Shown here: one piece after another, positions 1 to 7,019 of the stretch
How the letters are laid out: every line of letters begins with the position of its first letter
Position numbering within the stretch: the first letter of the stretch is position 1
Source: Pseudoalteromonas sp. P1-25
Lineage (GTDB): Bacteria; Pseudomonadota; Gammaproteobacteria; Enterobacterales; Alteromonadaceae
DNA length: 34,843 nt
Assembly: GCF_001401805.1 (NCBI RefSeq)
Contig: NZ_LKDW01000040.1
Coordinates: forward strand, 1 to 34,843
Direction of reading: 5' to 3'
Program-made: the position numbers and the translations under genes
The notes under the pieces: model-generated
Database searches by the model: none
What the model was told of the DNA's origin: nothing
The model's input: the letters and a program-made list of their open reading frames with translations, nothing else

Positions 1-3
1 TGT

Positions 4-79
4 GGGTGATTAGCTCAGTTGGGAGAGCATCGCCCTTACAAGGCGAGGGTCACTGGTTCAAGTCCAGTATCACCCACCA
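4..79 (+). tRNA. tRNA-Val (anticodon UAC)
   Basis: This 76-nt sequence folds as a standard tRNA with an encoded 3' CCA. The acceptor stem is GGGTGAT paired with ATCACCC, the D arm is GCTC/GAGC, and the anticodon stem is TCGCC/GGCGA. The anticodon loop is CTTACAA with TAC at 37-39, and the T arm is ACTGG/CCAGT around TTCAAGT. UAC reads GUA and other GUN valine codons. The gene starts 4 bases into the window, so it may be the last member of a tRNA cluster further upstream. It is followed by several decayed copies of itself. Confidence 0.97.
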
Positions 80-119
80 CATATAAACCACCTTACTTAT
101 TCTTACTGTTTATTATAAA

Positions 120-182
120 GCATCGCCGCCCTTTACAAATAATGGCAAGGGTCACCAGTTTAAGCTAAGTAGTCACCCACCA
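120..182 (+). pseudogene. tRNA-Val remnant 1 (3' portion only)
   Basis: This resembles the intact tRNA from the end of the D arm to the CCA end. The anticodon region is expanded to CCCTTTACAAATAAT between GCC and GGC, so a normal 7-nt loop cannot form. The T arm is altered and no longer pairs. No acceptor 5' strand is recognisable. It should not produce a functional tRNA. Confidence 0.75.
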
Positions 183-250
183 CATATAACCACTTCTAAA
201 GTATCTAAATTTAACCTCCTCTTACCAATTATCATAAAAACCCCTATTTA

Positions 251-340
251 GGTAGTTAACCCAGCTATAAGCAAAAGAGCATCGCCACCCTTTACAAATA
301 ATGGCGAGGGTCACTGGTTCAAGTCCAGTATCACCCACCA
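251..340 (+). pseudogene. tRNA-Val remnant 2 (decayed 5' half, perfect 3' half)
   Basis: The 5' half is a degenerate match to the tRNA, starting GGTAGTTAAC, and has lost its D stem. The anticodon loop carries the same insertion as the other remnants. From 303 to 347 it is identical to 42-86 of the intact gene and its 3' flank, covering the 3' anticodon stem, variable loop, T arm and CCA. The acceptor stem cannot pair because only its 3' strand is preserved. Confidence 0.78.
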
Positions 341-382
341 CATATAACCTATTCTGAATAATTATTATAAAAACTCTATCTA

Positions 383-472
383 GGTAATTAACCCTGCTGT
401 AGAAAAAGAGCATCGCCGCCCTTTACAAATAATGGCAAGGGTCACCAGTTTAAGCTAAGTAGTCACCCACCA
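383..472 (+). pseudogene. tRNA-Val remnant 3
   Basis: This is the second copy of remnant 1, identical to it from 409 to 479, with a degenerate 5' half still recognisable from 383. The T arm is decayed and the anticodon loop is expanded, so it is nonfunctional as a tRNA. Confidence 0.75.
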
Positions 473-540
473 CATATAAGCATTTCTAAAGTATCTAAAT
501 TTAACCTCTTCTGATCAATTATGATAAAACCCCCTATTTA

Positions 541-620
541 GGTAGTTAACCCAGCTGTAAGCAAAAGAGCATCACCCCCTTTACAAACAATGGCGAGGGT
601 CACTGGTTCAAGCCAGGTGA
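541..620 (+). pseudogene. tRNA-Val remnant 4 (truncated 3' end)
   Basis: This is the second copy of remnant 2. The 5' half is degenerate and the anticodon loop is expanded. GGCGAGGGTCACTGGTTCAAG is kept nearly intact, but the acceptor 3' strand and CCA are replaced by unrelated sequence after about 620. It marks the truncated end of the array. Confidence 0.7.
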
Positions 621-688
621 TATTAAGCCAGCTAAAGGTATTGAAATAATTTAATCTTCTAATAACCTCGGCTAATAGTTAAATTCCC

Positions 689-717
689 TTGTAAGCAGCT
701 AAACTGTTGATTATAGT
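689..717 (+). promoter_or_regulatory. Probable sigma-70 promoter for the pseudo-receiver/TPR gene
   Basis: TTGTAA (689-694) and TATAGT (712-717) are separated by exactly 17 bp and match the -35 and -10 consensus at 4/6 and 5/6 positions. Transcription would start near 724. That lies downstream of the GTG at 720, so translation should start at the ATG at 747 instead. Confidence 0.55.
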
Positions 718-746
718 CTGTGATAAATCAAACAACATTCAAGCCA

Positions 747-2393
747 ATGCCAACTAAGATCTACGCCAAAGCCAAAATACTGATAGTGGAAGAGCAGCCT
801 CTCGCTCAAAGCTATATGAAACAGTCGCTAGAAAGGCTTGGCTTTCGGCAGTTGTACTTTGCCGATCATGCAATTGCAGCAAAAGAGCAATGTTTGGCGG
901 AGCAATTTGATTTAATTGTATGTTCGTTTAATTTAAGCAAACACCAAGACGGCTACCAACTCTACGAAGAACTCAGAGTTAAACAACTGATAAAAAACTC
1001 CACCGCGTTTATTTTTATTTCTGCAGAAACCAGCGGTGCGCTAGTACATAGCGTTTTAGAGCTTCAACCCGACGATTTCTTAGTAAAGCCATTTACAGTA
1101 CAAGAGTTAAAAACGCGGATTGAGCGTATTTTAAAACGTAAAAATGAGCTACAGAGTATTTATACTTTAATAGATGATGGCAACGACTCTAAAGCTATCA
1201 AAGTAATCGATGCCGCTTTAAATAAAAAAAACAATATATATAGTCCTATTCTACTGCGCTTAAAAGGTGATGCGTTGCTTAGGTTAAACCGCAGTGAAGA
1301 AGCTAAAGACTTTTTTACCTCGGTGCTAGATATACAAAAATTTGCCTGGGCCAAAGTGGGTTTAGTAGAAGCGTTGATTGCTAACAATGAGCATATACTG
1401 GCTCAACGTATGTTAAAAACCATGCTTGAACGTCATGAAACACGTTTAGTTGCTTTAGATTTACTTGGCCGGTTAGAAATAAAATTAAACCAATTTGAGC
1501 TAGCACAAGATTTTTTAAGCCAAGCAGTGGATATTGCACCCCGTAATATTCAAAGACAAAAATCGTTAAGCAATGTTTCGTTAGTAAACCACGATTACGA
1601 AAAAAGCTATTTAACCCAAAAAGACATAGCCAGCTACGCGCGTCATTCTATTCACGACAGCCCCGATATTTATCTCAATGCTGCCCGTGCCGGTATAGAC
1701 TTTGCGCTAACAACCGATCAAACAGATCAAATACAACGTATTTCGCGCCAAACTAATAAATATATCAATGATTTAAAAAAGCAGTTTCCTAATAACGCAA
1801 ATCAATCTCAAATTGATGTACTCAATGCCCGTTTGCACTATTTAAAAGACGAGCACCAAAAAGCAAAGCGTCTTATTGAGCAGCTCGATGATGACGATAC
1901 GTTAATACGCTCTGTAGATGGGGCGCTTGATAAAGCAAAAGCGTTTCACGAACTGGGTTTTCACCAAAAAGCACAAGCCTTATTCAGCCAAATAATTAGC
2001 CACTGTGAACGCCACCCCAATATGAGTGATATGACTTACTTGCGTTACATTCAACAGCAGCAAAGTGAGCGTCGCGATATTAAAATGGGCCCGAAAGAGC
2101 TTAACAACCATGCAGTAACGCAGTTTAATAAAGGGCAATTAAATACAGCGTTAGAGGCGTTTACGCAAGCATTTAGAGTAATGCCGCGCAACCCAAGCAT
2201 TGCTCTTAATTTATTACAGTGTTTATTTGATTCAACAAAACAAAAAGGCGGCACTTTTAACTTAGTTCTTGCCAAAAAGTGTTACGCCCTTTTGAGTAAT
2301 GCTACCTTGCAACCAGATCAGTCACAGCGATTAGATAAAATTTTGCATATGGCAAAAGAAATGAAACTCGATATACAAAACTTAAGTAAATAA
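747..2393 (+). CDS. Pseudo-receiver domain protein with TPR repeats
   Basis: The 548-residue protein has an N-terminal CheY-like receiver domain (about residues 8-135) followed by an alpha-helical region with TPR-like repeats to the C terminus. The receiver keeps the switch Ser (S92, in FISAET) and the Lys (K114, in LVKPF). The phospho-acceptor position reads IVCSFNL, with Ser60 where Asp is normal, and the acidic pair is Glu15-Glu16. Phosphorylation on Asp is therefore not possible at the usual site, and a scaffold role through the TPRs is inferred. No DNA-binding domain is present. I prefer the ATG at 747 over a GTG at 720, because the GTG sits just after a good -10 box. The gene converges on msrB with only 4 bases between stop codons. 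Confidence 0.85.
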   Translation: MPTKIYAKAKILIVEEQPLAQSYMKQSLERLGFRQLYFADHAIAAKEQCLAEQFDLIVCSFNLSKHQDGYQLYEELRVKQLIKNSTAFIFISAETSGALVHSVLELQPDDFLVKPFTVQELKTRIERILKRKNELQSIYTLIDDGNDSKAIKVIDAALNKKNNIYSPILLRLKGDALLRLNRSEEAKDFFTSVLDIQKFAWAKVGLVEALIANNEHILAQRMLKTMLERHETRLVALDLLGRLEIKLNQFELAQDFLSQAVDIAPRNIQRQKSLSNVSLVNHDYEKSYLTQKDIASYARHSIHDSPDIYLNAARAGIDFALTTDQTDQIQRISRQTNKYINDLKKQFPNNANQSQIDVLNARLHYLKDEHQKAKRLIEQLDDDDTLIRSVDGALDKAKAFHELGFHQKAQALFSQIISHCERHPNMSDMTYLRYIQQQQSERRDIKMGPKELNNHAVTQFNKGQLNTALEAFTQAFRVMPRNPSIALNLLQCLFDSTKQKGGTFNLVLAKKCYALLSNATLQPDQSQRLDKILHMAKEMKLDIQNLSK

Positions 2394-2397
2394 AACC

Positions 2398-2838
2398 CTA
2401 GAGCTTTTTCATTGCAGCGGCATTTACACAGTAGCGCAAACCCGACGGTGCTGGGCCATCAGGAAAAATATGACCTAAGTGTGCATCACACACATTACAC
2501 ACCACTTCAACGCGCTGCATACCATGGCTTAAATCGTTCACATAACCAATTGCATCGACAGTTGCAGGCTGCGTAAATGATGGCCAACCTGTGCCGCTAT
2601 CAAACTTTTCATCGGCATCAAAAAGTAAATTATCGCAGCAAACACATGCATATTTACCTGGTTCCAATAATGTACAACTTTGAGAGCTATGTGGGCGTTC
2701 TGTGCCCTTTTTACGTGTCACATAATATTGCTCATCACTTAGCATTGCCTGCCATTGCGCGTCTGTTTTTACAACCTTTTCGCGTGGCGTAGGGTTGCCA
2801 TTATTGGCAAAATTTATAACATCATTCCAAGTAAGCAT
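2398..2838 (-). CDS. msrB: Peptide-methionine (R)-S-oxide reductase MsrB
   Basis: A 146-residue cytoplasmic repair enzyme that reduces methionine-R-sulfoxide in proteins, normally recycled by thioredoxin. Visible family hallmarks are the GTGWPSF segment, two zinc-binding Cys pairs (in CVCC and CNVCDAHLGH), and the catalytic Cys137 in the C-terminal RYCVN motif. The reading frame extends upstream to give 175 residues. The start chosen here, ATG at 2838 encoding MLTWNDV, has a perfect AAGGAGG ribosome binding site 7 bases upstream. The upstream extension would translate part of the adjacent repeat element. That element begins only about 31 bp upstream, so the promoter may lie inside it. Confidence 0.95.
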   Translation of the reverse strand: MLTWNDVINFANNGNPTPREKVVKTDAQWQAMLSDEQYYVTRKKGTERPHSSQSCTLLEPGKYACVCCDNLLFDADEKFDSGTGWPSFTQPATVDAIGYVNDLSHGMQRVEVVCNVCDAHLGHIFPDGPAPSGLRYCVNAAAMKKL

Positions 2839-2869
2839 AATAGCCTCCTTAGGTATTAATAAGTGATTA

Positions 2870-3133
2870 GGGCCTGTTGTTCTTTTAAGGTTAAATTTGC
2901 AGCAGTCTGTTTGGTATTTAGGCAAGGCAGAGCCTATGCAGTGTAGTTATTCCCCATAATTGGGCGATAACGTAGCATTAATGCCAAACAGGCGCTGCCC
3001 AATGGGTTCTTCCTAGGGGCTATTTACTCTTTGTTGCTCAGCTTTTACTTAGCCCACTAGGTTACAAACCTCGCGCCGCGATTAAATAGCCCCTAGTTTG
3101 AACAAACTTTAATCCACAAAGTTCAACAGACCC
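2870..3133. mobile_element. MITE-like interspersed element with terminal inverted repeats
   Basis: This 264-bp noncoding stretch starts GGGCCTGTTGTTCTTT. Its end reads, on the other strand, GGGTCTGTTGAACTTT, so the terminal inverted repeats match at 13 of 16 positions. Both ends are flanked by TA, compatible with a TA target duplication. Inside are two further inverted repeat pairs: CTGTTTGGTATT with AATGCCAAACAG, and AGGGGCTATTTA with TAAATAGCCCCT. The RNA or single strand could therefore fold extensively. It has no open reading frame of its own. I associate this sequence type with Pseudoalteromonas intergenic repeats from memory, and copy number cannot be tested here. Confidence 0.65.
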
Positions 3134-3573
3134 TAACTAAAGCGAATAGTTTGCTTTTCATGATCTGAAAGTATGCGCTTCATATAGGCGTCTATGTCAT
3201 TTTTTTGTGCGGGTAAACTTACACTAAATTGTCGCTCGTTATTGCTATGAATAATAAGCTCATCGTTCTTACTTTCTATATGTTCAATATTGCCAATAAC
3301 AAGCCATTGCGGGCCAAATTTTTTATCAAAAAAACCTGCCAAACTAAATAACATTAAGTGCTGTGCATCGCGCTGAATAAAATTATCAAGCGTATTGCGC
3401 TTTTTAAAGGCGGGTGTCAGCCTGTAACAACATGAACAAAACACAAATAACCATAACCCTATTACGGCAGAAAACCAAATATGATCAGTTAACGATGTAA
3501 ACAGCACCAAAGCACCTAAAATAATGCCAATACCAAGCACTACAAGGGCAATTTTTTTATTAATGTTATCCAT
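3133..3573 (-). CDS. Small inner-membrane protein of unknown function
   Basis: The 146-residue protein has two predicted membrane segments (about residues 8-27 and 33-50) followed by a soluble tail of about 90 residues rich in charged residues. The short loop between the segments and the positive residues after the second suggest that both the N terminus and the tail are cytoplasmic. I recognise no family. It starts 11 bp after the DUF2919 gene stop and has a GGGAG ribosome binding site, so it is probably the last gene of the ligA unit. Its TAG stop overlaps the terminal base of the neighbouring MITE-like element, so the original C terminus may have been altered by that insertion. Confidence 0.7.
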   Translation of the reverse strand: MDNINKKIALVVLGIGIILGALVLFTSLTDHIWFSAVIGLWLFVFCSCCYRLTPAFKKRNTLDNFIQRDAQHLMLFSLAGFFDKKFGPQWLVIGNIEHIESKNDELIIHSNNERQFSVSLPAQKNDIDAYMKRILSDHEKQTIRFS

Positions 3574-3584
3574 TTGGCTCCCTT

Positions 3585-4091
3585 TTATTTAGCGTTTTTA
3601 TCATCTGCTTTTTCGGTAGGCTCTGGCCAATCGTTAAAAAACACCTTTAAATAACGACTCTTTGCCAAGTACCACATTACCCAAAACACAATTACCATTT
3701 GCACAGCTAAAAACAGTGAAAACCGGTAATGACTATGTGCTGCTTGTATTGTTAACCAGCTTAAGTCGGTTATTGCGCACACAAGTAACGGCCAGCGCAT
3801 GTAACGCCATGCCATCGCTAAACGCGCGCTTTGTTGGTGCGAGTCCCGCGGGCGTCTTAAGCAAAATAAAAAAGTGGGCATAATCGCAATAGCACCAATT
3901 GAAATTGCGATAAAAAAATCGTTTTTAGATTTAAAAAATAACGACATTAAATCAAGCTCAGGGCGGCGACTCAGCGCCGCTATAACCCAAATAAAATACG
4001 CCCGTAGTAACACCAATAAACTTAGGTGAAATGCAATTGGCGTACGGTAGCTACCGTATTTATCCCAATACTCGGGTCCATATCGGCTCAT
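3585..4091 (-). CDS. DUF2919 (YfeZ-like) membrane protein
   Basis: A 168-residue protein with about four hydrophobic segments, at roughly 20-40, 58-77, 98-115 and 122-145. The N-terminal pattern of a short YxxYGSYRTP region leading into a helix with LLRAYFIWV resembles the DUF2919 family (E. coli YfeZ), which has no assigned function. It begins 9 bp after the ligA stop codon and is followed 11 bp later by another small membrane protein, which implies cotranscription with ligA. The family assignment comes from recognition of the pattern, not from a search. Confidence 0.75.
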   Translation of the reverse strand: MSRYGPEYWDKYGSYRTPIAFHLSLLVLLRAYFIWVIAALSRRPELDLMSLFFKSKNDFFIAISIGAIAIMPTFLFCLRRPRDSHQQSARLAMAWRYMRWPLLVCAITDLSWLTIQAAHSHYRFSLFLAVQMVIVFWVMWYLAKSRYLKVFFNDWPEPTEKADDKNAK

Positions 4092-4100
4092 TTTATTACC

Positions 4101-6119
4101 CTAAGCATTGTACTTATCAAACAGTGCAATTAAGTCATCTTCGCTAAGTATGTCTATGCCTAAATCTTGTGCTTTAGTTAATTTAGAGCCGGCTTTTTCG
4201 CCCGCCACCAATGCATCTGTTTTAGCCGACACACTACCGGCTACTTTTGCACCTAACTGTTGTAAGCGTGCTTTAGCATCGTTTCGGTTTAAAGTATTAA
4301 GCGTGCCTGTTAATACATAGGTTAGCCCAGCTAAAGGTTGTTCATCCTCTGAAGGCGGCGTTAGCGCTGGCCAATTAATGCCGTGTTCGATTAAAGCATT
4401 AACCACATCTACATTATGTTGCTCATCAAAAAAGCCACGAACATGCGTTGCTACAATAACGCCTACATCGCTCACTTGCGTAAGGCTTTCAACACTGGCG
4501 TGGGTTACCTTTTCAAGTGTTAAAAAATGATTTGCTAAGTTTTGCGCTGTGGCCTCGCCAACCTCACGAATACCCAGCGAATACAAAAACTTTGCAAGCG
4601 TCGTTGTTTTTGCAACTTCAAGCGCATCCACTAAGTTTTTAGCCGACTTAGGGCCCATACGCTCAAGTGACTCAAAGTGACCTTGTTTTAATATAAATAA
4701 ATCTGCGGGGGTTTTTACCAGCTCTCTATCAACCAGTTGATCAACTATTTTGTCGCCTAAGCCATCTATATCAAGCGCTTTGCGTGATGCAAAATGCTTT
4801 ATCGCTTGTTTACGCTGAGCTTGGCACACTAAGCCACCGGTACAACGAGCCACGGCCTCGCCTTCTACTTTTTCAACGTGTGAGTCACAAATAGGGCAAC
4901 TGGCAGGAAATACAATGTCGCGTGCATCATCTGGACGGCGCTCTAGCACTACTTGTGTAATTTGCGGAATAACATCGCCAGCGCGGCGTATAATTACTGT
5001 ATCGCCTACCTTTACACCTAAGCGGGCTATTTCATCGCCGTTGTGAAGCGTTGCATTTGATACCGTAACACCGCCTACAAATACAGGCTCTAAACGCGCT
5101 ACGGGTGTTATAGCACCTGTGCGGCCAACCTGAAACTCAACATCAAGTAACTGGGTTATTTCTTCTTGCGCAGGAAACTTATAAGCAATGGCCCAGCGCG
5201 GTGCACGTGCAACAAACCCTAAACGCTCTTGTAAGGCTTTTTGATTTATTTTTATTACTACACCATCAATTTCATATTTCAGCTCGCTTCTGCGCGTTAA
5301 GATATCGCTGTAGTAATCTAAAGCCGCTTGTGTGCCTTCTACTAACTTTGTTTCTGGACACAGCGGTAAACCCCAATCAGTTAATTTTGCCAATTGTTGG
5401 TAGTGATCCTCAGGGATTGTACCCTCAGCCACCAGCCCGGTGCTGTATGCATAAAACATTAGCGGGCGTTTAGCAGTAATTTTTGAATCAAGCTGGCGTA
5501 GGCTACCTGCGGCTGCATTTCGCGGGTTAACAAATACTTTTTCGCCACGTTTTTCGGCTTCGCTGTTTAGTTTTTCAAACCCAGCGCTATCCATAAATAC
5601 TTCGCCACGTACTTCAAGCTCTGCAGGGTAATCGCCACGCAGCTTAAGAGGCACATTTCGGATTGTTTTTACATTTTGTGTAATATTCTCGCCGGTAAAT
5701 CCATCGCCACGCGTTGCTGCCTGAACAAGCACACCATCACGGTAAATAATCGACACAGCCAAGCCATCTAATTTAGGCTCACAACAAAAAGTGAGCTCAT
5801 CTTGGCTCATTAAACGCTCTTTAATACGGCGGTTAAAAGCGCTAAATTCTTCTTCACTAAAGGCGTTATCAAGCGATAGCATGGGCACTTGGTGAGCTAC
5901 TTGTTCAAATTTACTCAGCGCTGCGCCTCCTACCTTTTGAGTAGGCGAATCAGGCGTTAAAAATTCTGGATTTTCTCTTTCAAGGGCACTTAACTCGCGC
6001 AATAGTCTATCGTATTCTGCATCAGGAATACTGGGTGTATCAAGGACATAATAATTGTAGTTGTGTTGCTCTAACGTACTACGAAGATGATTAATTTGCT
6101 CACTAATGCTGCTAGACAT
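4101..6119 (-). CDS. ligA: NAD-dependent DNA ligase LigA
   Basis: A 672-residue replicative ligase that seals nicks and Okazaki fragments using NAD+. In order it shows an N-terminal Ia region with the YxxYYVLD and DAEYD motifs that bind NMN, and an adenylation domain with KLDG (Lys116 is the AMP acceptor). These are followed by an OB fold, a four-Cys zinc finger (from CPIC to CTGGLVC, about residues 407-431), a helix-hairpin-helix region and a C-terminal BRCT domain (about 593-670). The length matches the family (E. coli 671). The ATG has a GAGG ribosome binding site. It is downstream of zipA, as in many gammaproteobacteria, but a terminator hairpin lies between them. Confidence 0.98.
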   Translation of the reverse strand: MSSSISEQINHLRSTLEQHNYNYYVLDTPSIPDAEYDRLLRELSALERENPEFLTPDSPTQKVGGAALSKFEQVAHQVPMLSLDNAFSEEEFSAFNRRIKERLMSQDELTFCCEPKLDGLAVSIIYRDGVLVQAATRGDGFTGENITQNVKTIRNVPLKLRGDYPAELEVRGEVFMDSAGFEKLNSEAEKRGEKVFVNPRNAAAGSLRQLDSKITAKRPLMFYAYSTGLVAEGTIPEDHYQQLAKLTDWGLPLCPETKLVEGTQAALDYYSDILTRRSELKYEIDGVVIKINQKALQERLGFVARAPRWAIAYKFPAQEEITQLLDVEFQVGRTGAITPVARLEPVFVGGVTVSNATLHNGDEIARLGVKVGDTVIIRRAGDVIPQITQVVLERRPDDARDIVFPASCPICDSHVEKVEGEAVARCTGGLVCQAQRKQAIKHFASRKALDIDGLGDKIVDQLVDRELVKTPADLFILKQGHFESLERMGPKSAKNLVDALEVAKTTTLAKFLYSLGIREVGEATAQNLANHFLTLEKVTHASVESLTQVSDVGVIVATHVRGFFDEQHNVDVVNALIEHGINWPALTPPSEDEQPLAGLTYVLTGTLNTLNRNDAKARLQQLGAKVAGSVSAKTDALVAGEKAGSKLTKAQDLGIDILSEDDLIALFDKYNA

Positions 6120-6131
6120 TTAAACCTCAAA

Positions 6132-6166
6132 AAACATAAAAAAAGCCACTTTTAGGTAAGTGGCTT
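6132..6166 (-). terminator. Rho-independent terminator after zipA
   Basis: A perfect 9-bp stem, AAGCCACTT (6143-6151) with AAGTGGCTT (6158-6166), has a 6-nt loop. On the minus strand it is followed by a run of seven U interrupted once and then more U. It sits between the zipA stop and the ligA start, so it should reduce readthrough from zipA into ligA. Confidence 0.85.
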
Positions 6167-6191
6167 AATAAAAATAATGTACGCGTATAAA

Positions 6192-6947
6192 TTACGCAGA
6201 AAATGCACGAACCTGCTCAACATATTGACGAACGCGCTCAACGGTCATTTCTTCACGCTCGGCATCTAAAATTTGTGCACCAAATTCATCGGCAATTTTC
6301 TTAGCTGCGCTATGTAACATATTAAACGCTGCAAGCCCATCGCTTTCACAAGGTAAAGTCATAAATAAGCTAACCCCTGCGGTGCTAAATTGTTCCATAT
6401 TATCAATGTCAAACGTACCTGGATTATACATATTTACTAATCTAAATAACACTGGACCTTGCCCTGCTGGGTCTATGTGGCGATTAAAAAAGCCTTCTTC
6501 TGAATATTTAAATCCTAAGGTATTTACTGCAGGCAATAACTTACTGCCTTGCATGCTTAGCCCCTCAGGCATTTGAATATGCACAATAACAAAGTCAGAC
6601 ACATCTGCTGGCGCTTCTTTTTCGCTCTCTGGCTCTGGTTCTAGCTCTGGCTCTTGGACTACTTGCAGGTCATCTTCAATGGGTGTTTGCGCCACACTAG
6701 TATCTATTTGCGGCTCGTTTGCATCAAAGTTTAGCTCGCCAAATTGCGGCTCATCTCGCTGGGCAACAACCGGCTCTTTAGGTTCAACAGGTGTATGCGA
6801 AGGTGTATCTTGCATTGGCTCAACCCGCTCTGAAGGCGCTACCTCTGGGCTGTCTTTTTTTCTAACTGACCATAAACCATGTACTAATAAGCCACCTATG
6901 ACAAGTACACTGATCACAATTAAAACCAATCTTAGTTCTTCGGCCAT
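6192..6947 (-). CDS. zipA: Cell division protein ZipA
   Basis: This 251-residue divisome protein tethers FtsZ filaments to the inner membrane. It has the inverted ZipA layout. An N-terminal membrane anchor (about residues 5-25) is followed by a short basic stretch (RKK). A Pro/Glu-rich flexible linker (about 30-112) contains an acidic PELEPEPESE run. The C-terminal FtsZ-binding domain (about 113-250) contains FVIVHIQMPEG. The linker is shorter than in E. coli (328 aa in total). The ATG has a strong GGTGAGGGG ribosome binding site. It lies 72 bp downstream of smc. Confidence 0.95.
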   Translation of the reverse strand: MAEELRLVLIVISVLVIGGLLVHGLWSVRKKDSPEVAPSERVEPMQDTPSHTPVEPKEPVVAQRDEPQFGELNFDANEPQIDTSVAQTPIEDDLQVVQEPELEPEPESEKEAPADVSDFVIVHIQMPEGLSMQGSKLLPAVNTLGFKYSEEGFFNRHIDPAGQGPVLFRLVNMYNPGTFDIDNMEQFSTAGVSLFMTLPCESDGLAAFNMLHSAAKKIADEFGAQILDAEREEMTVERVRQYVEQVRAFSA

Positions 6948-7019
6948 CCCCTCACCTTTTATTATTTGTTATGCCTAAACCCGTGTATTAATTAACACTA
7001 ATACGCTTAAATTAAACTG

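Larger units (their letters stand above)
120..620 (+). repeat. 290-bp tandem duplication of two tRNA-Val remnants
   Basis: Four tRNA-Val-like segments begin their central part at 120, 279, 410 and 569, giving spacings of 159, 131 and 159 bp. Segments 1 and 3 share the same decayed 3' half. Segments 2 and 4 share a 3' half closer to the intact gene. The array is therefore a 290-bp block of two remnants, present once complete (120-409) and once truncated (410-620). Positions 119-189 are identical to 409-479 over 71 bp. The AT-rich spacers between remnants are also clearly related. It is not a CRISPR array, because the units are tRNA-derived and the spacers are repeats themselves. Confidence 0.85.

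Noticed and set aside
222..413. Minus-strand frame of 63 codons containing GDTGLEPVT
   Set aside because: This peptide comes from reading the antisense strand of a tRNA-like sequence and is a familiar spurious annotation. The region is the tRNA remnant array.
120..620. Regularly spaced repeats suggesting a CRISPR array
   Set aside because: The units are decayed tRNA-Val, the spacing alternates between 159 and 131 bp, the spacers are themselves repeated, and no cas gene is present.
1..720. A prophage or integrative element at the tRNA gene
   Set aside because: Only short att-like repeats are present, with no integrase, excisionase or cargo between them.
2839..2925. N-terminal extension of msrB by 29 residues
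   Set aside because: It would translate part of the MITE-like element and ignore a perfect ribosome binding site for the internal ATG.
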